From a virus: a stretch of 64,000 nucleotides of DNA. Below are positions 35,120 through 42,545 of this stretch, piece by piece. Position 1 is the first letter of the stretch. Every line of letters begins with the position of its first letter. A model generated the notes under the pieces. That model did not search any database and had not been told where the DNA came from. It saw nothing but the letters and a program-made list of their open reading frames with translations. The position numbers were made by a program, and so were the translations under genes. The stretch covers positions 35,244-99,243 of IMG/VR virus record IMGVR_UViG_3300028829_007756; one strand, 5' to 3'.

Positions 35120-35376
35120 ATTTTTATTTCTAATTGTTTCTGATTGTTTTTTGATGATAACACTTTTTTTTGGATATTGTCAATGTTTTTTTTATTTTTT
35201 TTGAAATTCTTTTGTGCTATCCTCACCATGAACCTCATCAAGGAGAAAGAATAAGCTTTGCTGAAACTTATGGTTTGAGCTTCTTCTGTTTCTTTATTTT
35301 TGATAGTTACTTGAAATTGTTTTAATTCAGAATCGTACTCAAATTCTCCAAATTTTAGTTCTTTTATTATTTTCAT
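35116..35376 (-). CDS. small hypothetical protein (86 aa)
   Basis: A beta-rich start (LKFGEFEYDSELKQFQVTI) followed by a basic helical C-terminus. It is separated by 1 nt from the methyltransferase stop and overlaps the next small gene by 4 bp. No family recognised. Confidence 0.6.
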   Translation of the reverse strand: MKIIKELKFGEFEYDSELKQFQVTIKNKETEEAQTISFSKAYSFSLMRFMVRIAQKNFKKNKKNIDNIQKKVLSSKNNQKQLEIKI

Positions 35377-35377
35377 G

Positions 35378-36427
35378 TCAATCGTTCGGAATTGTTTTAA
35401 TTATTTCTCTTGCCATTGTTGGTGGAAAACATTCTCCTAGGACTTTTCTAATAAATCCTTCTGAATATTTATTTTTAAATTTATTTAACAAATCACATGG
35501 AATCCCACATAAAATAGCCAACTCCATGACCGATAAAACCCTGGCATCAGAATAAGTTCCATCTAACAATAGTCTTCCAGGGTGAACATTGTTTTGGCTT
35601 GATATTGCCCCATTGCACATGGTTACAGTAGGTGATGGCTTATCCCAATCTATCCTCTTGTATGTTGTCATAAAGCCTTTAATCCTTCTTCCATCTTTTT
35701 TTGGATAATGAATTTTATTATTAAATGCTGTTTGCCCTGTTGGGGTATTCTTCATCCAAGTTACGTGATTGGAGTTATGTTTTTTTGCATAATGCCAAGG
35801 CATGTTAGTTTTACCCCCAGATTCCAAGGAAGGCAAATGTCCTATTGCATCTCTTACGGTTACTAATTTTTTACTAGGAGCAGGATGTTCCCATTTCCCA
35901 TCTTTAGAAATCAAACCTATAAATCTTTTTCTTGATTGCGGGGTGTTATAGTTTTCAGCGTTTAGTGCTTTGTAATTCATTAACCAAGGCTTTGAAAGCC
36001 TTGATTCTATATATTTAATTATATTTATAACTTCACCATCTACCTTAATCCATGTGTTTGCCATCCCTGCTACATTTTCTATCAACATGTAATCAGGCTT
36101 TATTTCATTAAATACATCCATAGCATGTACTATTAAAGAATTTCTAGGGTCGCTACCCGACCTTTTTGCATTAGCCACACTCATTCCTTGGCAGGGGGGC
36201 GTTGCTATTATCAAATTGATATTTTTACTTAACGATTTTTGGCAAATTTCTTTTTTTATATCTTTTTTTGTTACATCTCCAACTATAACATCGGTTTCTG
36301 GATGAAGTTTTTTGTAAAACATGCACCTACTCTCTTCAATTTCATTTGCTAGGACTATATTAATCCCCGCAGGCTTTAAAAGTACTTCGCCGAACCCAAC
36401 ATTTGCAAAAAGAGATAATCCGTTCAT
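35378..36427 (-). CDS. DNA (cytosine-5) methyltransferase
   Basis: Transfers a methyl group from SAM to C5 of cytosine. The motifs are in order: LSLFANVGFGEVLL (I), ATPPCQGMS with the catalytic Cys (IV), LIENVAGM (VI), NTPQSRKRF (VIII), and a C-terminal VLGECFPPTMA (X). The target-recognition region lies between VIII and X (PSPTVTM and VHPGRLL are seen). At 349 aa it is a normal length. No partner restriction enzyme is visible, so self-protection of phage DNA is the likely role. Confidence 0.92.
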   Translation of the reverse strand: MNGLSLFANVGFGEVLLKPAGINIVLANEIEESRCMFYKKLHPETDVIVGDVTKKDIKKEICQKSLSKNINLIIATPPCQGMSVANAKRSGSDPRNSLIVHAMDVFNEIKPDYMLIENVAGMANTWIKVDGEVINIIKYIESRLSKPWLMNYKALNAENYNTPQSRKRFIGLISKDGKWEHPAPSKKLVTVRDAIGHLPSLESGGKTNMPWHYAKKHNSNHVTWMKNTPTGQTAFNNKIHYPKKDGRRIKGFMTTYKRIDWDKPSPTVTMCNGAISSQNNVHPGRLLLDGTYSDARVLSVMELAILCGIPCDLLNKFKNKYSEGFIRKVLGECFPPTMAREIIKTIPND

Positions 36428-36458
36428 TTAGCAAAATATACTTTAATTTTCAAACTTA

Positions 36459-36851
36459 TCAAGAAAAAGTTTCCCAATATTTTAGAACATTAGCTTTACT
36501 AGAATTAACGGAAAATAGATTGAACAAGAATTTGCCCTCCCCTATGTGGTATTTTGAAACAAAAAATACATCATCAAATATTTGCTTCATGGAATTTTCA
36601 AAAATTTTTTCATTTTTTTCCAAATATAGGATTTTCATAAACGAATCTTCGTCCATTAAATCTTCTATAAAGTCTTCCTGGAGAAGTAGTAATAAAATAT
36701 CTTGACATTTCTTGACTGAGATTTTCTTCCCGTCAAAACCGCCAGACAATAAAAGTTTTAATTTAAATTTTTTAAAAAAAAATTCTATTTTTTTGTCAAA
36801 AAAGTCTCTACAATCTTTAAAGATGTAATTCTCGACTTTACTTTTTGACAT
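36459..36851 (-). CDS. hypothetical protein (130 aa)
   Basis: Start chosen at MSKSKVENYIF, 4 nt after the upstream stop. Rich in Phe, Lys and Asp, predicted helical. It follows the direction of all its neighbours. The plus-strand frame across the same bases is therefore taken as a shadow. No family recognised. Confidence 0.55.
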   Translation of the reverse strand: MSKSKVENYIFKDCRDFFDKKIEFFFKKFKLKLLLSGGFDGKKISVKKCQDILLLLLQEDFIEDLMDEDSFMKILYLEKNEKIFENSMKQIFDDVFFVSKYHIGEGKFLFNLFSVNSSKANVLKYWETFS

Positions 36852-36855
36852 TTGC

Positions 36856-37053
36856 TTACAGCTTTTCGTCACCCTGCTTCCATTTTGAACACCATCTGTA
36901 GCTTTGCACATTGACTACTTTTCCTTTGTCTTCCTCGGATAGATAGTTTACTGCGCTTCTGAGGTTCACTTGCAATGTGTCTATTAAAGCATAAAGATCG
37001 GCTATTTGCTTTTCTTGATTATGTATTTGTAGTTTTAATTGTCTTTCGTTCAT
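36856..37053 (-). CDS. small coiled-coil protein (65 aa)
   Basis: MNERQLKLQIHNQEKQIADL begins an uninterrupted heptad-like helix of about 40 residues, followed by a short polar tail. A small phage coiled-coil protein of unknown role, 5 nt after the WcbI-like gene. Confidence 0.6.
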   Translation of the reverse strand: MNERQLKLQIHNQEKQIADLYALIDTLQVNLRSAVNYLSEEDKGKVVNVQSYRWCSKWKQGDEKL

Positions 37054-37058
37054 TTTTT

Positions 37059-37736
37059 TTATCCAAAAGGAAATTTAATTTTGTTAAAATAAGAAATTTG
37101 ATCTTCAGAAAAGAATTCCCAACCATTGATTTCGCATATTATTTTTACGACCTCAAGAAAATAGAGATAATTCGGATGGTTTGTTTGGTCTAGGCTTTTT
37201 ATTTCGCTATTTCTTTTTAATATGTAGTCTCCAGTCACCCTAACTCCAAGGTCTTTATCGTGTTTATCCATTTCCCTTTTAAATCTTTTGGCTTTGTCAT
37301 GATGGTGAAATGATGGGATAGATATTAATTGAGCAGAATCTTTTGCTAACCATTTTACTCTACCAAAGTTTAAAATACTAGAGGTTTCGGGTTTAATTTT
37401 TTGAAATATTATCACATCCGATAGTTGTATCATCTTTTTTATCTTGACAGCTTCATGAATGTTGTATTTCACATCTCTTTTATTATTCTCAACTAGTCTA
37501 TGTCTATTTTTTCTGTTGGCGTGAAGAAACATTTTGCTTTTAAATTCATCTTTATATAACTCTTTCATATGGTTAGAAAATCTTTCTGCTACCAAAAAGT
37601 TACAAACTGCCTCTCTGTTTTTTGATGCCGAACTTACTTGTGGAAGCCTTCTTAGATACCATGCTATAGCTTCAGCTTGGCAATTTCCGATGACTGAAAT
37701 CCTCGCATTAAATGAGCTTTTTTCTTCTTTCTCCAT
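37059..37736 (-). CDS. WcbI-like polysaccharide-related protein
   Basis: The N-terminus ISVIGNCQAEAIAWYLRRLP matches the GNCQ signature of the WcbI family, linked to capsule or surface polysaccharide modification (SGNH-like fold, possibly acetyl transfer). IPSFHHHD is in the middle. First gene of the minus-strand block, and divergent from 37806. A second, longer WcbI-like protein is at 46666. Confidence 0.65.
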   Translation of the reverse strand: MEKEEKSSFNARISVIGNCQAEAIAWYLRRLPQVSSASKNREAVCNFLVAERFSNHMKELYKDEFKSKMFLHANRKNRHRLVENNKRDVKYNIHEAVKIKKMIQLSDVIIFQKIKPETSSILNFGRVKWLAKDSAQLISIPSFHHHDKAKRFKREMDKHDKDLGVRVTGDYILKRNSEIKSLDQTNHPNYLYFLEVVKIICEINGWEFFSEDQISYFNKIKFPFG

Positions 37737-37805
37737 AAATATATTTTATTTTTGTTTTGATTTTTTTAAACTTTAATTTATGTTTACTTAAACAAAATCA
37801 AAAAT
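37737..37805. promoter_or_regulatory. divergent intergenic region
   Basis: This 69-bp A/T-rich gap separates the minus-strand block from plus-strand genes and should hold promoters for both. I see no strong -35/-10 pair. TAAAC and GTTTA arms (37768-37787) form a short inverted repeat that could be an operator. Confidence 0.3.
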
Positions 37806-38093
37806 ATGTCAGATAATACACATAGCACAGAAAACGAAAGCACTTCAGAGTGGCGTAAAAGAGAGCTTGGCGCTCTTTGGAAAAAAGAGGGTAAATCCCA
37901 GAGGTTTTATTCTGGGTTTGTCAAAATGAACAAAGGTAGCCCAGAAGAAAAAGAAGTCAGATTAGTGATTTTCGTCAATAAAGTAAAATCAAACGAGCGA
38001 GCGCCAGACTTAGTTATTTATGAGTCAACAGATTCAAACTCTACGACCCAAGATAAGAATCATGACGACATCCCAGACAGCTTCATAGATTAA
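37806..38093 (+). CDS. small hypothetical protein, DUF736-like (95 aa)
   Basis: ELGALWKKEGKSQRFYSGFV and VRLVIFVNKVKSNERAPDLV give the pattern of small beta proteins like DUF736, common in phages and plasmids. A polar, acidic C-terminus follows. Function unknown; nucleic acid binding is sometimes suggested for such proteins. Confidence 0.6.
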   Translation: MSDNTHSTENESTSEWRKRELGALWKKEGKSQRFYSGFVKMNKGSPEEKEVRLVIFVNKVKSNERAPDLVIYESTDSNSTTQDKNHDDIPDSFID

Positions 38094-38127
38094 TTTTTTT
38101 TAAATTTTTTATTTTTTTTAAAAAAAC

Positions 38128-38156
38128 TTGACTAAGTTGTTTTTCTATGTCATAGT
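38128..38156 (+). promoter_or_regulatory. leaderless-type promoter
   Basis: TTGACT (38128-38133), 17-bp spacer, CATAGT (38151-38156), then 6 nt to the ATG at 38163. It has the same geometry as six other promoters in this window. Confidence 0.65.
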
Positions 38157-38162
38157 TATGGC

Positions 38163-38438
38163 ATGATTAATAAAAAAGTAACATACAATAAAGATGGTAC
38201 TCCACGAAAAAGTGGGAGCGGAAGAAAAGCTGGATCAAATTCTTTTGTAAGAGTAACCTTTTCGGATTTGTCTAATTATATTGGAGAAAACACTCCGATT
38301 TTAGTTAGTAGGGTTTGGTTAGAGAATCTAGGCATTTCCCTTGCTTCTAATAAAGCTGAAAAACCAAAAATAGAGTTGACAGACTCGCAAGAGTCTGATA
38401 CAGTTCTATATAAAATTAAAAAATTCGACAAGGAGTAA
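38163..38438 (+). CDS. small basic hypothetical protein (91 aa)
   Basis: MINKKVTYNKDGTPRKSGSG is a disordered basic start, followed by a short fold (FVRVTFSDLSNYI, ILVSRVWLENLGI). It could bind nucleic acid, but no family is recognised. Transcription probably starts at or next to its ATG. First gene of a run with the RuvB-like ATPase (2-nt gap). Confidence 0.6.
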   Translation: MINKKVTYNKDGTPRKSGSGRKAGSNSFVRVTFSDLSNYIGENTPILVSRVWLENLGISLASNKAEKPKIELTDSQESDTVLYKIKKFDKE

Positions 38439-38440
38439 TT

Positions 38441-39367
38441 ATGAAGGATATATTTTCACATCTAGTAGGGCAAAAAAACGTAAAGAAAAAGCTTAGTTTT
38501 TATTTAAAGGCTTTTAATAAAACAGGAATCAGTCCTTTTTTAGGTTTTTTTGGAGCTAAGGGTTTAGGTAAAACAGAGTTTGCTAATGCTTATGCTAGAA
38601 ATTTGCAAAATGCAGATGGGTCAAAAAGACCATTGTTAGAATTAAATTGTTCAACGATCAAGAATAACGATAGTTTTTTCGAGCAAATCTTTATCCCTCT
38701 TATTCTTGATAACGAAATCACAGTTTTATTTGATGAAGCTCATGAGTTACCAAATGACTTGACTATGGCTTTATTATCAATTTTGGACACAAGAACCTCT
38801 CATGTTAGAGAGTTTACTTGGAAAGAAACTCGTTTTCCATTTAATTTTAAAAAGCAAACTTTCTTATTTGCAACAACTGAAAGTGACAAACTCTTTCCAC
38901 CTTTAAAAGATAGATTAACCTCTGTTGACTTCGATCCCTATTCTGAGGAAGAATTGGGCAAGATATTATCTTTTGCCATCGAGTGTCCTGTGCATAAAAA
39001 TGTACTTTCTCAACTAAGCTCTGTTGTTAGGGGTAATGCAAGGAATGCAATAATGAGAGCTAAAGATATAAATCTTTATATTGCCTCTGAAGATTTAGAC
39101 TCTTTTTCTTTAGCGGATTATCATAGTTTTTGTGACATTTTAGGTATATTGCCTTTTGGAATTACATGCACGGAGAGGCAAATCTTAGAGGTATTGCAAG
39201 AGAAAGGGTCTTGTACCCTCGGAATGTTGGCTGCGAAAACAGGTTTAAGCTCAACTTCATTAAGGGGAGATCATGAAAAATACCTTCTTAAGAAGAATCT
39301 AATGGAGATTGATGTCAAAAGAAAAATCACTCCACTTGGTAGGAAAGTTGTTAAATCTTTAATTTGA
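38441..39367 (+). CDS. RuvB-like AAA+ ATPase
   Basis: A branch-migration motor type ATPase. Walker A is GAKGLGKTEF at about 38-47 and Walker B is VLFDEAHELP at about 94-103. Sensor 1 is LFATTESDKLFPPLKDRL with the arginine-finger region, and sensor 2 is VVRGNARNAIMRA. A winged-helix C-terminus follows (LGMLAAKTGLSSTSLRGDHE, YLLKKNLMEI, TPLGRKV). This order is that of RuvB. RuvA is not seen. The next gene encodes a PD-(D/E)XK nuclease, so the pair could process Holliday junctions. Confidence 0.82.
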   Translation: MKDIFSHLVGQKNVKKKLSFYLKAFNKTGISPFLGFFGAKGLGKTEFANAYARNLQNADGSKRPLLELNCSTIKNNDSFFEQIFIPLILDNEITVLFDEAHELPNDLTMALLSILDTRTSHVREFTWKETRFPFNFKKQTFLFATTESDKLFPPLKDRLTSVDFDPYSEEELGKILSFAIECPVHKNVLSQLSSVVRGNARNAIMRAKDINLYIASEDLDSFSLADYHSFCDILGILPFGITCTERQILEVLQEKGSCTLGMLAAKTGLSSTSLRGDHEKYLLKKNLMEIDVKRKITPLGRKVVKSLI

Positions 39368-39368
39368 T

Positions 39369-39878
39369 ATGTTCGTCCATAAGTACGACAAAAGAAACGC
39401 TGCCTCTATAGGGAATAGGGCAGAAAGGATTTTTGTATCTATTGCGGGTAGAAGGGGTTACAAGATAAAGCCATCTACAAATCAAGAAAACAAGGTAAAA
39501 AGAGTTGATTTTTATTTAGAGAAAAATTCTCAAATTAAAGGTTTTGATGTAAAATCAAGGAAGAAAATATGTTATTACGATGAAGATTATAATGATGATT
39601 GGACTTGGGTTGAATTTAAAAATGCAGATGGATTTGATGGATGGATGTATGGAGAAGCAGACTACATCGCATTCGAAAAGTTGAAATATTTTATTGTTGT
39701 GGATAGAATATCATTAAAAAATCTAGCAGAAAAAATAATAGATAGAGATAAAGAATTTGTAAAAGATTGTCACAATGCAAAATACAGAATATATCAAAGG
39801 AGAGATCAAGAACAAATATCTCTAATTAAAAACTCGGATATAAAAACTATAAAAAGAAAAGCTATTTGGGAAAAATGA
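39369..39878 (+). CDS. PD-(D/E)XK nuclease-like protein
   Basis: IGNRAERIFVSIAGRRGYKI ... KRVDFYLEK ... KGFDVKSRK gives the E (19), D (47) and DxK (60-62) arrangement of PD-(D/E)XK nucleases such as archaeal Holliday junction resolvases. It begins 1 nt after the RuvB-like gene, suggesting branch migration and resolution in one unit. Specificity cannot be determined by eye. Confidence 0.65.
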   Translation: MFVHKYDKRNAASIGNRAERIFVSIAGRRGYKIKPSTNQENKVKRVDFYLEKNSQIKGFDVKSRKKICYYDEDYNDDWTWVEFKNADGFDGWMYGEADYIAFEKLKYFIVVDRISLKNLAEKIIDRDKEFVKDCHNAKYRIYQRRDQEQISLIKNSDIKTIKRKAIWEK

Positions 39879-40093
39879 AATTTGACGAGCAAACAGACGC
39901 TTTTAGATTCGACCTAGACGACCTTTGCGAAAGGTATTTAGAAGAATTTGATATTAACGTTTTTACAGAAGTTGGAGCTTTGGAAGAAAAAAAACTTGAA
40001 CTCTGTAGGATAATAGATATTATAGAGGAAAAAAAGATAGAACTCTTAGGGGAAGATATAGAATTTGAAGTAGATGAAGACTTCTTTGATTAA
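39875..40093 (+). CDS. small acidic protein (72 aa)
   Basis: ATG chosen at 39875 (ATGA overlap with the nuclease stop); an upstream TTG is the alternative. The protein is very acidic and helical (LDDLCERYLEEFDINVF ... IEEKKIELLGEDIEFEVDED). Function unknown. The acidity is compatible with a DNA-mimic or protein-protein role, but that is speculation. Confidence 0.55.
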   Translation: MKFDEQTDAFRFDLDDLCERYLEEFDINVFTEVGALEEKKLELCRIIDIIEEKKIELLGEDIEFEVDEDFFD

Positions 40094-40124
40094 TATAATT
40101 TTCTTAGTAACAAACAAACTAAAA

Positions 40125-40766
40125 ATGAAAACAAAAACATATATTACGGCACTTTTGTGTCTTATTTCTAACGTCGCTATTGCTGGTTCAGCAAGCATTG
40201 GATATACTTCTGATTATTTTCGCAGAGGTGCATTGCTTTCTGAAGAAGCATTGCAAACCTCCGTAAGTTTAGAAAAAGAAGTTGCAGGATTTTCTCTTTC
40301 CGCAGGGGCTTCAACAAATCAAGCCGTTTCTGTTGGTGAAGATTCTTACATCATTGAAGGTGGAGCATCAGCTCAAGTAGGAGAATTGCTTGATCTTTAT
40401 GTTGGTCTTCAGCATTTTGAACAGCGCTCTGATGATGCGACTCTTGAAGTTAATCTAGTCGCTTCATTGAATTCTGTCTTGAGCCCTAGTCTTTCTATAT
40501 TTAGAGATACAGATGATGAGCTTTACACTTATGAATTAGGTGTTTCTCATTCTTTTGATGCTAAATTAGCTGATTTAGAACTTTCCGCATTGTATGGAAA
40601 TACTGATCTTACGGAGTCAACAGATGAAGATTATTATGTCCTTGGAGCTAAAGCCTCTAAGAGTTTATCTGAAAGTGCTTCCCTTGAATTGGGGTACAAT
40701 TATGTAGACTCGGACTTGATTAACGATGAATCTATTGTATCTGCATCAGTAGTGTTCTCTTTCTAA
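40125..40766 (+). CDS. outer-membrane porin-like protein (TorF/Gcw_chp type) with signal peptide
   Basis: The start is placed at MKTKTYITALLCLISNVAIA, a classic Sec signal peptide with cleavage after AIA. The mature part opens with GYTSDYFRRG, matching the TSDYxFRG motif of the TorF/Gcw_chp family of putative porins. Alternating polar and aromatic strands follow. The last residues are VVFSF, and a C-terminal Phe is the BAM recognition signal of outer-membrane barrels. It would be exported to the host outer membrane. This is unusual for a phage gene. Codon use is also more CGN/GCN-like than its neighbours. TATAAT at 40094-40099 may be its -10. Confidence 0.75.
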   Translation: MKTKTYITALLCLISNVAIAGSASIGYTSDYFRRGALLSEEALQTSVSLEKEVAGFSLSAGASTNQAVSVGEDSYIIEGGASAQVGELLDLYVGLQHFEQRSDDATLEVNLVASLNSVLSPSLSIFRDTDDELYTYELGVSHSFDAKLADLELSALYGNTDLTESTDEDYYVLGAKASKSLSESASLELGYNYVDSDLINDESIVSASVVFSF

Positions 40767-40792
40767 CGAAAACAATTAACCATAATAATAAC

Positions 40793-41047
40793 ATGAGTGA
40801 AGTAGTAAATAAAATCAAATGTGCCGTTTGTGGCATTAGCGCCGTACTATTGTCCGTAATTGGACTTCTAGTGCTTTCCCAAGTAGTTTTTGGGGCAAAT
40901 GCTGGCATCGATGTCATCGGTAACCTTCAGGGCATTGTTAATGGCTTTGTCGGTCCAGGAGCTAGTCTTGCGGGTGTTATCACGCTTGTATTGATTGTCG
41001 CTATTCTTGGCAAGCAAACTGATAGTGCTTGTGTAAATAAGAAGTAA
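40793..41047 (+). CDS. small two-helix membrane protein (84 aa)
   Basis: Two hydrophobic helices (VCGISAVLLSVIGLLVLSQV and GASLAGVITLVLIVAILGK) are separated by a Gly/Asn-rich loop. The size and layout recall VirB2/TrbC-type pilins or holins, but no signature proves either. CATAAT lies 6 nt before the ATG. A strong terminator follows, so it closes the unit begun by the porin-like gene. Confidence 0.6.
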   Translation: MSEVVNKIKCAVCGISAVLLSVIGLLVLSQVVFGANAGIDVIGNLQGIVNGFVGPGASLAGVITLVLIVAILGKQTDSACVNKK

Positions 41048-41072
41048 TATTCTCTTACATCGCATTAGACTT

Positions 41073-41100
41073 AACCCCCCTCAATAGAGGGGGGTTTTTT
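41073..41100 (+). terminator. rho-independent terminator
   Basis: Perfect 10-bp stem AACCCCCCTC/GAGGGGGGTT with an AATA loop (41073-41096), followed by a T run. It is located 26 nt after the two-helix membrane protein. Confidence 0.93.
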
Positions 41101-41101
41101 A

Positions 41102-41129
41102 TTGTTTTTTTTGTTTTTCTTGTTAAAAT
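41102..41129 (+). promoter_or_regulatory. candidate promoter, leaderless-type spacing
   Basis: TTGTTT, 16-bp spacer, TAAAAT (41124-41129), then exactly 6 nt to the ATG at 41136. The -35 is poor, but the -10 to ATG distance equals that of the stronger sites. Confidence 0.4.
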
Positions 41130-41135
41130 AATTTT

Positions 41136-41648
41136 ATGGATTATTCAGAAAAATATCTATTTATAGTGTATTATACAATATATGTAGATAAGTCCAGAGA
41201 CTACAAAACTTTTATAAAATCTAAAGATAGGGATTCAGCTAAAGATGTTTTTACAAAAAAAATCAAAAAAGATTGCAAGGGGCTTTTAATTAAAAATTTG
41301 AGGATTGTAAAAGTCAACAGAAGTAAATACAGAGGAGTTTCAATATCAGATAAGCAATGGGAGTCCTTAAAAAAAATATCTTACCCTAATTCAAAACATG
41401 TATTATCAAAATTACCTAAAGATTGTTGGTTCAGAAGACCTGTTTCTAAAAACAGAAATGCAGATGGAACATTTAAGATGGGTAATACTCCTTGGAATAA
41501 AAATTTTAAAATTAAATTTATTAAAAAAAATAAAAAAGGATGTTTTTCAAGACCTAGAGATGGTATGGGCAGGTTCAGAAAAGGCTGTAAGTGTTTAATG
41601 GTTGGTGTTAAAGATGAAACCTTTAAAAAATTACATTCAAAAAAATAG
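41136..41648 (+). CDS. shared-module protein with basic NUMOD-like tail (170 aa)
   Basis: Residues 5-100 follow the pattern of the modules at 31830 and 33303: FIVYYTIYVDKSRDYKTFIK, KNLRIVKV, SISDKQWESLKKISYPNSKH. The C-terminal third is very basic with two 'DG.F..G' motifs (NADGTFKMGNTPWNK, DGMGRFRKG), which resemble NUMOD DNA-binding motifs of homing endonucleases. It is followed by an HNH gene two positions downstream. It is likely a DNA-binding accessory protein. Confidence 0.6.
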   Translation: MDYSEKYLFIVYYTIYVDKSRDYKTFIKSKDRDSAKDVFTKKIKKDCKGLLIKNLRIVKVNRSKYRGVSISDKQWESLKKISYPNSKHVLSKLPKDCWFRRPVSKNRNADGTFKMGNTPWNKNFKIKFIKKNKKGCFSRPRDGMGRFRKGCKCLMVGVKDETFKKLHSKK

Positions 41649-42003
41649 CTATAAATCTATATTCAATAAAATATATTCAAATTTTTTAAGCCAAGACTAC
41701 AAAGAAGATGAAGTTATTAAATTTTCTTTATCTTTTAGAATTTTTTATGAAAAATATAAAAATTTCGAAAAAAAAGTTCAAACTTCTATTTGGGTTGAAA
41801 AAAACGAGCATAATTTAATTGAAATTTCTTATGGCAAAAAGTATAATATGTTCAAGACTCGTAAACCTCTGGAAGGAAAATTTTCAGAAGACTATGTATT
41901 CTCAGAAATAATAAATAAAGACAAATTATCTCAAGATATTATTTATTGCTTAATAATCATTAAAATTATTAGTTTATTAGATGAGAAAAAAAAACAACAC
42001 TAG
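41614..42003 (+). CDS. hypothetical protein (129 aa)
   Basis: ATG at 41614 (MKPLKNYIQKNS), overlapping the upstream gene by 35 bp; a TTG at 41602 is possible. Lys/Tyr/Phe-rich, predicted alpha/beta. No family recognised. It overlaps the HNH gene at its 3' end. Confidence 0.55.
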   Translation: MKPLKNYIQKNSYKSIFNKIYSNFLSQDYKEDEVIKFSLSFRIFYEKYKNFEKKVQTSIWVEKNEHNLIEISYGKKYNMFKTRKPLEGKFSEDYVFSEIINKDKLSQDIIYCLIIIKIISLLDEKKKQH

Positions 42004-42541
42004 AAGGAAAGAAAAAATTTTACTTTTAAGGTCTGAAGGTAAAAGCTATAATGAAATACGAGATATTCTAGGTTGTTCAAAATCTGTTATTTCTTATCAT
42101 TGCGGAGAGTATCAAACGGAAAAAAAACGAGTACTAAATCGGAACAAAAGCAAAGACCACAAGTTATCCAGAAAAATAGGAGCATTTAAAAGCAGGATAG
42201 CTAAGGATGGATTCAGAGCGAAATTAAAAACATTTAAGCGTAGAAATCCCAAAAACAGAACTCATACTATTGTTAATAATATTTCTAAAAACTTTACAAC
42301 AAAGGATGTTATTGATAAATTAGGTGATGAGCCTAAATGCTATCTTACTGGAACTCCGATAAATCTTCACAATACCGAAACTTATCATTTTGACCATATA
42401 ATACCTACTTCAAAAGGTGGAACTAATGATCTTTCCAATCTTGGTATATGTATCAAAGAAGCTAACAGAGCTAAAGACGATCTTTCCATAAAAGAGCTTA
42501 TATTTCTTTGTCAAAAAATTTTAAATCATTTAACTAAATAA
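41981..42541 (+). CDS. HNH endonuclease with N-terminal HTH
   Basis: Residues 1-45 are a resolvase/Fis-like helix-turn-helix (EKILLLRSEGKSYNEIRDIL then GCSKSVISYHCG). The C-terminal 80 residues carry the HNH fold: CYLTGTPINL, FDHIIPTSKGGTNDLSNLGI, and EANRAKDDLS. A DNA-cleaving, probably homing-type enzyme. The basic middle probably binds DNA. Confidence 0.85.
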   Translation: MRKKNNTRRKEKILLLRSEGKSYNEIRDILGCSKSVISYHCGEYQTEKKRVLNRNKSKDHKLSRKIGAFKSRIAKDGFRAKLKTFKRRNPKNRTHTIVNNISKNFTTKDVIDKLGDEPKCYLTGTPINLHNTETYHFDHIIPTSKGGTNDLSNLGICIKEANRAKDDLSIKELIFLCQKILNHLTK

Positions 42542-42545
42542 TAAA

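Noticed and set aside
36403-36705. plus-strand 100-codon frame opposite the minus-strand block
   Set aside because: It overlaps the minus-strand 130-aa gene and the methyltransferase start, runs against all neighbours and reads as low-complexity Lys/Ser/Phe shadow sequence.
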